Assembly (NCBI GenBank): GCA_021292165.1
Contig: JAHFWL010000100.1
Coordinates: forward strand, 124,001 to 188,000
DNA from: Shinisaurus crocodilurus
Taxonomy: Eukaryota > Chordata > Lepidosauria > Squamata > Shinisauridae
Length of the DNA: 64,000 nt
Reading direction: 5' to 3'
Positions 31,601 through 42,944 of this stretch are shown here, one piece after another. Position numbers and translations under genes: made by a program. Under the pieces are notes generated by a model, which saw only the letters and a list, made by a program, of their open reading frames with translations, was not told the DNA's origin and made no database searches. Position 1 is the stretch's first letter; each line of letters begins with the position of its first letter.

Positions 31601-34174
31601 TGCATTTTAGCCCATACATTGGCTTTTAAATTTACAATTAAGAAAGTTGTTGCCTATTTGAAACCCACATCTCATTGGTTTGGATTCAGACTTAGACTGA
31701 AATACTATGGCCCTGGGAGGGCATTCCAGGGGCTAAAGGAAATATTGGATCTCCCCCTCTGAAGTCAGAGAAGGAGATCCAACCTTAAAGGAAAACCTTG
31801 GATCCCCCCTCCCAGGCCCTGCTAGGAGAAGTGAAAAGGGGGGAGATTGGAGGCATGTCATGGGGGATTCTGCAGCATCCATCCTTCTAGTCCCTGAGCA
31901 TGCCCCCATCATAGAGGGAAATGTATGATGCCCCAAGGGGTTGTTATAAATAATTTCCCTCCCATTGCTTGCTATGGGAAGGAAACAGTGTGGGGAGGAA
32001 ACCAGACAGAAAGGAGGCAAACACTGTCCCTCCCTCACTTCTGCCCTTCTGATAGGAGCCTGGCGAGAGCAGAGCAGGTCCTTGGATATATCAGACACTC
32101 CAACCTCAGAGTATTCTCGGACTCTACAGTTAAGATTGCCCTGTTAGACCAACTGAAATCAATGGGACTTAAGTTAGTTGTGAGGGTCCAGGTACAAAGC
32201 CTTTTCACTGAAACTGAAGTTTGGACTCCAGTATTGTCTTTGGCATACCACACTGGAAAATCACTTAAAGCTCTTTGCTCTCGACCAAGTGTCCTTCAGA
32301 ACAATATCCAACACAGCCCTCCATCATATGGAGCACACTAAAGAACTCCAGGTTTCAATCACCTTCTGAGATAAAAGACTCATTTGCAGTTCAACAGAAA
32401 CTAATAATATTTTGACGATTCTGGATTTTTCTGCTGAATGAGAAAGAAAGGCATAATTTGAACTGTACAGGTAGAGGTATTTTGATATCTTTCACACACT
32501 GGGAACACCATGATTAAAGAACTTCCCTCTGAAAGCAGAAGAGTGGGTCGAACAAATGAACCCAGGGAAGGCCAAAAATCACATTTCACCAGCAGTTAAA
32601 ATAAAAATAAAAAAGAAACTGCTACCAAAAGCTTAAATGGGCTTTGTACACCATTAAAAAGTGTATATGCATAGAACAAATATTGAAAGCGATCAAAAGA
32701 AGCGACAGCTGACTCCACATGAGATGAGCCCTTCTGAAAAGCTCTGAAATCCTGAGACACTCATGTCTGATCTCCTTAGTAGTTGGCATTCATTTCCCCC
32801 CCTGGTATCCATCCCAGGGAGAAAAGATCAAAATAAAGTTTCTTCCCCCCACCCACAACTTAAATTTGAAATTGTTAGCATAGAAAGCATCTTTGAATTC
32901 TGATTGATGTGGGATATAATAGTGATGTTATAACAGGGGAGAGTATTTTTTTAAATTGCATGTCTCGGATCTCATTAATCTATACATCATCCAATGCTTT
33001 ATTCTTGTTTTTTTTTCCCCAATGGATCTATTTCTGCATCAACACAAAAGGGAGGGGAAAATATGTGCATTTAAATAGTTACTAAGGGGACCATATTGCC
33101 TTGAGAGACACAGCAGAATGAGGTAGTGGGGGTCTCATTACATGGCAATGCATTTCACACCTTGTTTTTGTGTACCAAAATTAAAATTATCCACAAGACA
33201 ACTGTGGCATTGTGCTATTCTTATTGGTATACACATTTAACCAGGCTTTAATCTTCACCTAGGGAACCATGATACTATTTGTAGAAATACACTTTTGAAA
33301 CATACAAAGCTATTTCAAAACAAAGCAGTCTTTCTTTGCAAAACAGTAGCTAGGAATATCTCAAAATGGCCAACATTCATCTGTTGTTTACTTTACCACT
33401 AAGGCCTGATGCATGAAAACTACCTATTTGTCTTCTAATTTTTCCAGCTGATCCCTTAACAAAGAAGTACGCAGCTCTTTGCTACCTAATTGTGTTTCTA
33501 TGTCTATGTCATCTGAAACTTCTGCTGATGTATGAATGAGTCTGGGCTTTACATTACTTGAGGACTGCTCATTACTTGAGGACTGCAACATCAAGTGATG
33601 ATGACTTGCCATTGCCATCACACACTTAAAGCCACATATTGGACTTTCATATCTCTAGATGTTACCTCATAAAATGCCATACTTACCAATGGAATCTGAT
33701 CACATATTCAGCTGCCAGTCATCAACCCAGAGTAATCAAGCCATGAAAAATTGGGTGATGTACAAGAATGAGTCAACCATCCCTCAGATGGCCTCATCCT
33801 ATGAGCTAGTGCATAGCTCATAGGCATAGAATTTCATATAATTGAACTATATAGTATCCTAATCCCAGGACTAGGCACAACTGGTATCTTCACACAGGTT
33901 CAGTAGCTGCCACTGTTAATATTAGGGGGCATGATCCAGCCAACTTTAAGCATCGTTAAATAGTAATGGAAATTAAATGGTTTAATGTTTCTGATTTTTA
34001 TTGTTGTGACTCACCTAATACCTACAAGGAAAAGAAGGAATGGATCTAAATGCAGGAATGAATGGGGAAGAGACTTCAAAGGTGCATAAATACAACGTAT
34101 TGTCCAACACATTTTGAGTATTACAACCATTATTTGAAATGGCGTGGAAGATGGTTTTGGTTTCTCTTTGAAAG
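31601..34174. other. Mostly unique-looking DNA with one notable open frame
   Basis: Few repeats are evident here. 31700-31960 has a palindromic GGATCTCC...GGAGATCC stretch that may be a GC-rich MITE. On the minus strand, 33424-33621 encodes a 65-residue frame ending ELRTSLLRDQLEKLEDK, with the sequence QSSSN duplicated. It shows no clear splice sites, and an apparent strong donor GGTAAGT upstream does not follow an open exon. I do not call it a gene. Confidence 0.3.
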
Positions 34175-34176
34175 TA

Positions 34177-34427
34177 CAGGCAGTCCCCGAGTTAAGAACA
34201 TTTCACTTACAGACAACCCATACTTAAGAACGGACGTCTGGGTTCCCCTGCGCTACGTCATTTACGTAGAGTACATAGCGTAGTATAGTACGCAATTTGT
34301 GTAACTTATGCAATTTGCGTAAATGCCATTTTAACGTACAAAACGCTATGCTGTTCTGACTTACATACAAATTTGACTTAAAGACATTCTTAAGAACGGA
34401 ACTCGTTCTTAACCTGGGGACTGCCTG
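34177..34427. mobile_element. Tc1/mariner-like MITE, TA flanks
   Basis: Starts CAGGCAGTCCCCGAGTTAAG and ends CTGGGGACTGCCTG. TA dinucleotides flank both sides (34175-34176 and 34428-34429). The central GCGTAGTATAGTACGCAATT and surrounding TTACGTAGAG motifs are shared with the TAGGGATG-type elements at 16767, 39811 and 59002. The superfamily is inferred from the TA target. Confidence 0.7.
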
Positions 34428-34738
34428 TACTGAATCAGAGTCTCCCATCAGTATCTCATCTGGTAACTAACAATGGTCAGGAGAAAGCTTCACCGGTGTC
34501 ACTGTTTCCAGGGGTGGGGGTGCATCCCTATAGTTCTCTGAGGAATAAGTCTTTCAACTTCATTCCTTTGTGGGGGCATGCCCCACAGCAGGGAGAGGGG
34601 GTAGGCATATAACTCTGTCCCTTGGCCTACTAAATAGCCCTTAGTTTCATAGAGGGAAGTCTTCAAGCAAACCTTTACAGCTGTCAGAGAGCTGGACACA
34701 TTGTGCTTGCCCATAGTGAAGCTGCACCCAGTGGAGGC

Positions 34739-34910
34739 TTGTCATACAGTGCAAAAGGGGTGGAGCCCCACCTAACCTGTCCTGCCTAACCTGCTTCTTA
34801 TTGCTTGTGTCCCAGATCTTGTTTCCCTCCATAGGATGCAATGTAAAGCGGCTAGCGGCAGGAGTGCAACACTGTTCTTCTTTATTTCCTGCTTTGGCTA
34901 GGGGGAACAC
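34739..34910. mobile_element. Left end of a hAT-like element
   Basis: Starts CAGTGGAGGCTTGTCATAC, close to the terminus at 4360. The right end was not located, so the true length is unknown; the element may extend to about 35.7 kb. Confidence 0.4.
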
Positions 34911-35869
34911 TGGGCATGTGCGATAAGTTGCACATGCTCAGAATATTCCCCCAGGACTACTGTTTTGTTTTTGTTTTCAGTGCAAATGCCTTTAGGGGAA
35001 GAGAAGGCTTTTCAGGGAGGGGCCAGGGCTGCCTGTTCCTTCACCAGCCAAAAGCCTGGATTACTCAAGAGTGCGCTCTGGCTGTGATCTGGAGAGTGAA
35101 AACTGATTGGTTGTTCTCCCTCCCTCCCTTCATCTATCTCATGGCTATAGGGGCAAAAGGGGAGTCAGCCCTCAGCCAATCAGACATCTGCAAAATCACC
35201 CCATCTTACTTACACCATACCACATGACTGGAGCCTGTGCAATGCAAGGGGGTAAGGAGATCACAGACAGTCGCAGAGAGCAAGGGCAGCAGCAGTGTCT
35301 CTCTGTTCCACTGTGTATATAATGTGTCCGGACAGACTAATTGTTTGAGAAGGAGAAGAAGAGAAGGCTGAGAAACAGAGAAAGGCACAATTGTTGAATG
35401 ATATGTGTTTGGGGTGATTATTTATGTAGCTTCTCAAATCCATGAAGTATATGTAGCTTAACCCAATCCACATGGCCATTGAGGGCAAGGGGAGAATGCT
35501 GTGACTGCTGCTTCCATTGGGGTTCTTTCCGTGTACTCAAACCTGCCCACCAGCCAATTCTGTTGTCTGGAAGTGAGAAAATGCAGTCACAGTGCTATTG
35601 TGATGTTGTTGGGGGGTTGAGCATCTCTTCTGAAGGAACAGGCTCTTTTCTTCTAGAGCTTAGCAGAGAGAGGAGAGCAAGTAACCACAATGAGATCACA
35701 ATTATAATCTTTTATAAAATACTGTTTGAGTGAGACTGTGTGTGTTGTGCTTGCTGGACATTGGCCAGACATGGACACCACTTCAGCTCACCTCAGATTG
35801 AAGCATCCCCACAAATAGTATTTATGTCATTTACATTCATTCTTTTTATTTTGCTGCTGCAGCTATTTT
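34911..35869. other. Unassigned DNA with two CCAAT-like boxes
   Basis: Inverted and direct CCAAT boxes (GATTGGTTG near 35104, CAGCCAATCAG near 35174) are followed by TATATAAT near 35317. This is promoter-like but could be internal to the hAT-like element that starts at 34739, or an LTR. Confidence 0.3.
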
Positions 35870-35941
35870 TACAGTGGAATCCTATACATGTCTACTCAGA
35901 AGTAAGCTTGATTGCATTCAATGGGATTTACTCCCAGGTAA
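35870..35941. mobile_element. Harbinger-like 90-bp MITE, right end missing
   Basis: GAATCCTATACATGTCTACT through GGGATTTACTCCCAGGTAAG matches the family at 9005-9095. It is cut off by the adjoining CR1. Confidence 0.65.
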
Positions 35942-36243
35942 GAATCATAGAATCATAGAAAAGTAGAGCTGGAAGGGGCCTACAAGGCCATCGAACCCCC
36001 TGCTCAATGCAGGAATCCAGGTCAAAGCATCCCCGACAGATGGCTGTCCAGCCGCACCTTGAATGCCTCCAGAGTGGGAGAGCCCACCACCTCCCTGGGT
36101 AGTTGATTCCATTGTCATATTGCTCTAACAGTCAGGAATTTTTTTGTGATGTTTAGGTGGAATCTGGGTTCCTGTAACTTGAGCCCATTATTCCGTGTCC
36201 TGCAAACTGAGATGATCGGGAAGAGATCCTGGCCCTCCAGAAG
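35942..36243 (-). mobile_element. CR1 LINE 3' end
   Basis: Starts with GAATCATAGAATCATAGAA, the octamer tail read from the opposite strand, then GGAAGGGGCCTACAAGGCC, CCCCGACAGATGGCTGTCCA, GAGCCCACCACCTCCCTGG and CATTATTCCGTGTCCTGCA. These are highly conserved in sauropsid CR1 3' ends. About 300 bp remain; coding remnants are frameshifted. Confidence 0.93.
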
Positions 36244-36389
36244 ATATACTGCAGGGCTCAACCACATGGGCATACTGGACTTTTTAGATTAATTAACAAA
36301 TTTTGAAAGAAAAATGACCCCAAGGTGAACACCACTAGCATCCCTTAGGATGTTTGCTCGGTTGTAGGTGTCTAGGCTTCACAGTCTTG

Positions 36390-36610
36390 GAACTATGGTG
36401 GTGATGGATGGATGGATGGACAGACACACATCCTCTTTATTATTATAGGTAGAAATACAATGCATCTCAACATAATGGGGAAGACTATAACCAAGTGACT
36501 TGTGTGCCTGCTCAGTCTGTTTTCCAGGCACTAACTGTTGGTGGGCAACTTCAAGACCCCAGTGGCTCTGCCTTCCCTTGGTTCTTTATCTTTAAACTGG
36601 ACTTGGAATC
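36390..36610. repeat. Dispersed repeat, pair with 51315-51545
   Basis: GAAATACAATGCATCTCAAC, ATGGGGAAGACTATAACC and TCTTTAAACTGGACTT recur in the same order at 51351-51530. A (GGAT)n run lies at 36404-36420. The family is not recognised. Confidence 0.5.
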
Positions 36611-36956
36611 AACAGCCCTTCCTCTATAAAGTTGGACACATGGTCCCCCTAGAACCAAGCTACTGGCAAAAAAAAATAAAAAATAAAAATTGCTAGAGGC
36701 ACAGACAGAAATCCTAACCATGAACCTACAACCTCTTTCCTGTTAGTAAAATATAGGCATGCACAATTACCTATATTACAATTACATGGCATATACATGT
36801 AAACATTTCAACCTATCTTATACCAAGCCAGAACACTGGTTTATCTAGACTGGCAGCGCCGCGGCTTTTCAAGCTCTTAATCAGAGGTTTCTCCTCATTC
36901 TTCTACATGAGATGCTGGGGAGTGTACCTTGGATTTTCTGCATGTAAGGCTTGGTG

Positions 36957-37412
36957 TAGAGAAAGTGGATAGGGAGACATTTTTCTCCCCCTCTCATAAT
37001 ACTAGAACCCTGGGGGTCATCCCATGGAGCTGATTGGTGGGAGATTCAGGACAGATAAAAGGAAGTACTTCTTCTTCACACGACGCATAGTTAAACTATG
37101 GAACTCACTACCACAAGATGTTGTGATGGACACCAGTTTGGATGGCTTTAAAAGGGGATTGGACAAATTCATGGAGGATAAGGCTATCAACGGCTGCTAG
37201 TCCTGATGGCTATCTGCTACCTCCAGTATCAGAGACAGTATGCCTATGTACGCCAGTTGCTGGGGAACATGGGTGGGAGGGTGCTGTTGCACTCATGTCC
37301 TGCTTGTGGGTTTCCTGTGGGCAGCTGGTTGGCTGCTTGGTGAACAGAATGCTGGACTAGATAGACCCTTTATCTGATCCAGCATAGCTCTTCTATCTTA
37401 TGTTCTTATGCT
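36957..37412 (+). mobile_element. CR1 LINE 3' fragment
   Basis: Contains GAGAAAGTGGATAGGGAGA, GATTGGTGGGAGATTCAGGA, TTAAAAGGGGATTGGACAAA, GGCTGCTAGTCCTGATGGC and the end ATCTGATCCAGCATAGCTC. It preserves the last part of the reverse transcriptase frame with a few indels plus the whole 3' UTR. Confidence 0.93.
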
Positions 37413-37813
37413 CTACCATTGAGCTATGCCCCCTCGCCATGATATGAATCTGTCCCACTTGCCAAGGTTAACTGCCCTTATAAATCTACTGCATGTGCCA
37501 GCACAGCTAAAGCAAATTTATAAGATCAAACTGTAAGATACTTGGAACTGGTCCTGAATCTCATGTTTTTACTGCTCTGTCTACTGGAGTGTACGCTGGA
37601 TGATTTTGTAAAATATCACAAAGATGTCAGTTTTGCATTTGCTTATCTAAAAAAGTAGTGTTCTTGAGGGAATAGTTGTATACATGATAAGAAACCTATG
37701 TCTCATGTATGATTAATTTAGTCATCTTGTAGGTAGCTTATGTAGGTCAGCATCAAAGCTGAAAATATGAGGTTGGGAGCATCTATCTTTTAGATATAGT
37801 TACTACAAGACTA
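37413..37813. other. Unassigned DNA
   Basis: No gene or repeat family recognised. Confidence 0.4.
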
Positions 37814-37829
37814 AGGGCACAATCCTATT
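37814..37829. mobile_element. Left end of a Harbinger-like hairpin MITE split by L2
   Basis: GGGCACAATCCTATTT is the terminus of the MITE whose right half lies at 39230-39296. Most of the left arm is missing. Confidence 0.55.
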
Positions 37830-39229
37830 TATTTTATTTATTTATTTATTATATTTATTAATCGCCCATCTGGCCGGTCACCCGGCCACCCTGGGCGATG
37901 TACAATTAAAATACAGTAGAACACAATAAAATATAATTATTAAAACAATATAAAAAATCCTTATTAAAAACCTAACCCACCCCATATTCCCGCCTGAACA
38001 GCCATGTTTTTAATGCACGGCGGAAGCTCATCACGGAGGGGGCATGGCGAAGGTCACTAGGGAGGGAGTTCCATAATGTGGGGGCCGCCACAGAGAAGGC
38101 CCTCTTCCTAGTCCCCACCAGCCTGGCTGCTCTGGCTGATGGGATAAGGAGAAGGCCGTCCGTGGCAGACCTTGCTGAGCGGCCTACTTGATGTTGCTGG
38201 AGGCGCTCCTTGAGATAAGCTGGGCCGGAGCCGTGTAGGGTTTTAAAGGTCAAAACCAACACCTTGAATTCAGCTCGGCAAGCAACTGGTAGCCAGTGCA
38301 ACTCATTAAGCACTGGCGTGATGTGATCACGCCGGCGGCTGCCCTTAATCAGGCGAGCCGCTGCGTTCTGTAGCAGCTGAAGCTTCCGGACCGTCTTCAA
38401 GGGTAACCCCACATAGAGCGCATTACAGTAGTCTAGGCGAGAGGAGACCAAGGCATGAACCACTGATGGGAGCAGGTGATTAGGAAGGTAGGGGCGCAGC
38501 TGCCGTATCAGATGGAGTTGATACAGCGCTGCCTGGCTCACAGCTACCACCTGAGCCTCCATGGACAGCTGGGAGTCTAGAATGACCCCCAAGCTGCGGA
38601 CCTGGTCCTTCAGGGGTAGATGTACCCCATTCAGCACCAGGTCAACATCCCCTAACCTTCCCTTGTCCCCCACCAGAAGTACCTCGGTCTTGTCGGGGTT
38701 CAGTTTCAGCATGTTCCTTCCCATCCAGCCAGCCACTGACTCCAGGCACTTGGACAGAGTCTCAACGGCCAACCTCGGTGAGGACTTAAAACAGAGGTAG
38801 AGCTGCGTGTCATCCGCATACTGATGACACTGCACCCCAAACCTCCTGATGATAGCTCCCAGCGGCTTGAGGTAGATGTTGAATAACATCGGGGAGAGGA
38901 TGGAACCCTGCGGCACTCCACAAGTGAGCAGCCGAGGCTCCGAAACCTCTTCCCCGAGAACTACCCTCTGATACCTTCCAGAGAGGAAGGACCGGAACCA
39001 CTGCAATACAGTGCCTCCCAAGCCCAAGCCCTCCAGATGGTCCAGGAGGATACCGTGGTCAACGGTATCAAAAGCCGCTGAGAGATCGAGGAGGACTAGA
39101 AAGGAGCATTCGCCCCTATCCAAAGCCCTCCTCATATCATCCACCAAGGCGACCAAGGCCGTCTCCGTCCCATGTCCAGACCTGAAGCCCGACTGGCACG
39201 GATCTAAATAATCGGCTTCATCCAAGTGT
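37830..39229 (-). mobile_element. L2-clade LINE, 5'-truncated, young
   Basis: On the minus strand the element runs from within the reverse transcriptase, through its stop at 37972, to a 3' UTR with a hairpin (GGCCGG...CCGGCC at 37870-37890) and an AATAAATAAATAAA tail at the low-coordinate end. The long uninterrupted frame shows it is young, but lack of the 5' half makes it immobile. Insertion by target-primed reverse transcription with 5' truncation is usual for the family. It sits inside a Harbinger-like MITE. Confidence 0.9.
37972..39225 (-). CDS. L2-type reverse transcriptase, N-terminally truncated
   Basis: The open frame starts at 39387, but its first ~54 residues come from flanking DNA; L2 homology begins near residue 55 (HLDEADYLDPC). 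RNA-dependent DNA polymerase of a non-LTR retrotransposon. Motifs in order: LLDLSAAFDTVDH at about residues 99-111 (catalytic Asp 101), GVPQGSILSPMLFN at 157-170, YADDTQLYL at 190-198 (catalytic Asp pair 192-193), LNPDKTEVLLVG at 229-240 and SLGVILD at 265-271. The C-terminal AFSVAAPTLWNSLPSDLR at 430-447 is typical of the L2 clade. The endonuclease domain and the start of the polymerase domain are missing. No stop or frameshift interrupts the remaining 417 codons. Confidence 0.9.
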   Translation of the reverse strand: MDEADYLDPCQSGFRSGHGTETALVALVDDMRRALDRGECSFLVLLDLSAAFDTVDHGILLDHLEGLGLGGTVLQWFRSFLSGRYQRVVLGEEVSEPRLLTCGVPQGSILSPMLFNIYLKPLGAIIRRFGVQCHQYADDTQLYLCFKSSPRLAVETLSKCLESVAGWMGRNMLKLNPDKTEVLLVGDKGRLGDVDLVLNGVHLPLKDQVRSLGVILDSQLSMEAQVVAVSQAALYQLHLIRQLRPYLPNHLLPSVVHALVSSRLDYCNALYVGLPLKTVRKLQLLQNAAARLIKGSRRRDHITPVLNELHWLPVACRAEFKVLVLTFKTLHGSGPAYLKERLQQHQVGRSARSATDGLLLIPSARAARLVGTRKRAFSVAAPTLWNSLPSDLRHAPSVMSFRRALKTWLFRREYGVG

Positions 39230-39296
39230 GGGGCTGGCTGCGGAATGCTGGGAGTTGTAGGACTTTTTCTCTCTAAATATGCAAAGGATTGCACCT
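39230..39296. mobile_element. Right half of the Harbinger-like hairpin MITE split by L2
   Basis: GCGGAATGCTGGGAGTTGTA, the CTCTCTAAATATGCAAAGG stretch and the end GGATTGCACC followed by TTA match the right arm of 28166-28273 and 31047-31154. Confidence 0.65.
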
Positions 39297-39810
39297 TAAA
39301 ACTTATATTGCATAGATAAAATAATCCAATTGCAGCCACTATCAGCGACTTTAAATTATACATTATATAAGGACAAGCATCAAGCAATTGACTGTAGATA
39401 ATTGGTTCTTATATACATAAGGAAAATGCACTTCAAAACACCCATGCTCTGAGCAGGAATGTTATAGCTTTACATGTCCATATAACATTTGTAACTCATG
39501 AAGCAGCCGTAAGGAATTTGAATAATCCAGAAGGCATAAACATTTATTAATTATTTAAGAGATTTATCAGGCTCCTTTCAAAATAGAATTTTGTCTCAAG
39601 GTGGCATACAAAAAAATAATTCAATGAATTTTCTCAAGACAGCATTTGTTTGTTTGTTTGTTTGTTTGTTTGTTTTATTCAGTTTATGTGTTGTCCTATA
39701 GCTGAAGCTCTCAGGGGGACATACATAGTAAAAGCAAATACAATAAAACTAATGATAAAACACATTAAAATAATTGTTTTAAAAGCAGAAGAAATCATTC
39801 AGCATAAATC
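39297..39810 (-). other. AT-rich DNA with LINE tail fragments and a (TTTG)n run
   Basis: 39540-39620 (ATTATTTAAGAGATTTATCA... GTCTCAAGGTGGCATACA) and 39676-39800 look like minus-strand LINE/SINE tails. A (GTTT)n run lies at 39646-39676. Confidence 0.4.
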
Positions 39811-40012
39811 AATCCACCGAGTGCCAGCTGAGGTGCTCGGCGAGGCGCTCGGTGGACTTCTGGGTCCCCGGCACGTCACTTCCAGGTCTACGGCGCATCA
39901 CTTCCGGGTCCCCGGCGCTGTTTTTTACGTAAAAACCAAGGTAAACTACCTTAAAGCTGCCGCGAATAGCAAATTGCAGCCTTTTTAAGGTGGTTTACCT
40001 TGGTTTTTACAT
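39811..40012. mobile_element. Fragment of the ACTTCC-GGTCCCCGGC core MITE
   Basis: GAGTGCCAGCTGAGGTGCTC and GGTGGACTTCTGGGTCCCCG match the outer part of 16767-17183. It then shows a palindrome of GTAAAAACCAAGGTAAAC (39930s) and GTTTACCTTGGTTTTTAC (39995s). No TAGGGATG terminus was seen. Confidence 0.55.
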
Positions 40013-40612
40013 AAAAAATATAAATGTTACTCACATGATTAATTATAATTTAAACTGTGACTCAGTTATAATATTGGGTCACTATTTATGTTGAGCCATC
40101 AAGATAAGACCATGCACAGATATATGATGTGCCACTAGGGCAATGCCACAACTGCAAATAGTGGCTCTGTTGGCTTATCACTCAAAGCACACTGCCAGAG
40201 CACCTTTGAGATGGATTTCAGTAAAACTGTGTCTTGGCATGTCTTACATTAACTATTTGTGATTATTCCATCTTTTGAAAAGGAAGGGAGGAAAATGTAT
40301 TTATCATCTGAGCTTTCTTCAGCATTCTCCTCTCCAGTTCCTCCAGTGTTTCTTCAGTACATCCAATGCACTAGAGAGGAAGGTCAACAGCAAAGAAGGT
40401 GTAGGCATGAATGACAGCAGCTGTCCAATCAGCAGCTACCTTCTAGTGGCCTGAGAACCAGTTGCCCTTGGAATACCTCCACCATCACCACTCCTCTTGT
40501 TCACAGTGCTGGCATCCATTCATCGCAGGGTGCTCCACTGCTGGGCAGATAAGGACAAACATGAACCACCACCACCATTTTTGCACTCCATGCTGCTGGT
40601 GCACCAGGTTTC
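40013..40612. other. Unassigned DNA
   Basis: No gene or repeat family recognised. Confidence 0.4.
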
Positions 40613-40620
40613 ATCTAAAG

Positions 40621-41544
40621 TAGGGATGGGGCAGTGTCAAGGTTCCACCTGTACCAGGACACCTTGATCAGCTCCTTAAAGATATCTGCCTCTTTAAGAG
40701 CCCCTCCTGTATCAGGATGCCAGTTCTCTGCCTTTTACCTCCTCTTCCCAGTAACGTGGGATTAGGCTTTAGGCGTGGTGCAAAAGGCGCTCCAATAACT
40801 GAATGTTAACAATAACTGTTTACTTTAGTAAATATTGGCAAAGTAGATTCACAAAAACTTAAGGTAATTACACAAATAGAGCTGTATACTTTCTAAAAGC
40901 AGATATAATAGAAATAAAAGAAATAACAACGCAGTTCTCTCAAACCTAGGTACTCTTACACCTGTAACCTTAATAGAGATTCCTTCTCAGCCTATCCCTG
41001 GCTGTTCTGCATTCTTCAGTGATATTCAGACTCTGCTTCTCTGTCTGTTCACTGCTTCTTGGTGCCTGCAGAACCTCTCCTCTCTCTCCAATTTCACTCT
41101 CCCTCTCACAGCTTCTCCACACCTATTCTACACTCCCCTCAAACTAGAAGGTTACAATCATGTGACCTAAAACTGGGGAAATGAAACTTAACTCTATTAG
41201 GGGAAAATGAAACTCACAAACCCCATCAGGAGATGTTTGGGCCTACAGGCTTCAAACTAACTCAAGCCTGTGTACGCCTCAATCCTTCACAGGGAGAAAT
41301 TAGCTCAATTCACATTGTAGTTCAAACTTAGCTAATTTCACACTTTCAAAATTATGTGAACTGAAACAAAACCTAATACATGCACACGAAATTGCATGTA
41401 TTAGGAGAAATGTGCACAAAAATGGTTATGCATTTTCATACGAACTTTAAAAAAAAAAATCTCAAAGACCAGAATGAACCTTCATGGGTAAAAAATTAGA
41501 AACTGAGAGAGAGAAACTGAAATGGACAAATTAGTTCATCCCTA
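40621..41544. mobile_element. TAGGGATG-type MITE interrupted by a solo LTR
   Basis: The ends TAGGGATGGGG and TAGTTCATCCCTA are inverted. Removing 40635-41291 joins the MITE in register. Flanks atctaaag (40613-40620) and acttaaag (41545-41552) match at 6 of 8. Confidence 0.65.
40635..41291 (-). mobile_element. Solo LTR, 657 bp
   Basis: On the minus strand it starts TGTGAAGGATTGAGG and ends GGAACCTTGACA, so it has TG...CA borders and 8-bp imperfect inverted ends. Flanking 5-mers ggcag and gggag match at 4 of 5. No internal retroviral or Gypsy coding region is beside it, so it is a product of LTR-LTR recombination. The superfamily (Gypsy or endogenous retrovirus) cannot be told from the LTR alone. 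Confidence 0.65.
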
Positions 41545-41552
41545 ACTTAAAG

Positions 41553-42792
41553 TGATGTTTGAGGACAGTTAGCATAGTTCTACTTTGCCAAAAAAAATCT
41601 AAGGACATTAAAAGTGTCTCAACAATATTAGCAACATTCTTCATGGGATGGAGGTGGATTACCATGTCTAAAAAGTTTTCTTAGACCTGAATTACACACT
41701 CAGAATTACCATATGCAACCTTTCCTCGACTGCACCACTTCAGAATGAAGATGGGGGATACTCTATCTAGTGTACGCCCAGAAATAGGGTGGAGAATTTC
41801 AAGAGGCCATCTGTGCACAGCTCTAATTTTTACACTCTTTAAAAGGGGGAAGTCAAATTTCCCCTCCCACTCACTGAAACGATTCACCATTTTTTACCAT
41901 TTACCCCTGATGATGTGTTACTATTATGTGGGGAACAAGACAAAAAAATAAGGTGAATCTTGAAAGGGAGCAACATCAGCCCATACCTACCATGCTGAAT
42001 TTTTCATCATCATCCCCCCCTCAGGAATCCAATTCAACTTAGGACCTAAGTTTCAAAGTTCAGTACCAGGCAAAACTTCTGTGCTGCCCTACTGCAAATA
42101 TTATGAGTGATAGTTACATATTTTCAACTATTGTTTCCATACAGATGCAGTTTACAGTGTGGGTAATGGTTATTATAGCAATCCCCAGTGGTGTTATTAT
42201 ACTTTAGCCACAGATAAGCACTTATTTGCATGGCTGAGCGTATCAGCAAATCCTAACCTACTTTTTGAATACAATTTAAGATGGAAAATGTATGTGAGCT
42301 TAACTCTTACTTCAATCTTGTGTGCACTCTAGGACATATCTAGATTCCTTGGCAGAATGCAATGTCAACATAGAGTTTATTCACAAATGTCATTTATATC
42401 CAGTTTTCCCACAACTGTGTGATGAGTGCAATTACCCACATGAATTTCACAATCTTTGAAAAATATTGGGGTCATCATATTCTAGTGTGAGAAGTGCTAT
42501 GGCCCACTAGAAAGCCCAGCATCTTTTTTTTGTTTCTGTTTTTCCCTATTACAAATTATATCCAGTAACCAGTATGTCAGTGGGTTGGGTTCACACTGCC
42601 AAATTCATGCGTACTATTAGGTACAAAGAAGCAAAATTACATAGAGAAACACTCACAGGCTGGGTTTTAGTCATGGAATGGGGAGATTCTCTGGACTAGA
42701 GATAGGGATGGATAGATGTGTCGTGGATGGATGTGCCATGTCTGGTTTTGCCATTTTTAAACACAAGCCTGTTCTGTTCTAGGCCAGGGTTT

Positions 42793-42794
<2 letters not shown>
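41553..42794. other. Unassigned AT-rich DNA
   Basis: No gene or repeat family recognised. Confidence 0.4.

Positions 42795-42826
<32 letters not shown>
42795..42826. repeat. (GT)n microsatellite
   Basis: Uninterrupted GT dinucleotides over 32 bp. Confidence 0.95.
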
Positions 42827-42828
<2 letters not shown>

Positions 42829-42944
42829 TGCAGAGATAAATCTGTACAGAATTGTTTGTGTACTTTTTTAAAAAGGTGAATATTTTTGTCTGTGTTTTTC
42901 AAATGGTATGCATTTTTGAACACATCTACTCATAGATGGATAGA

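Noticed and set aside
33660..33720. Strong GGTAAGT splice donor on the minus strand upstream of the 65-codon frame
   Set aside because: All three frames before the donor have stops within about 60 nt, and there is no matching acceptor context; likely chance.
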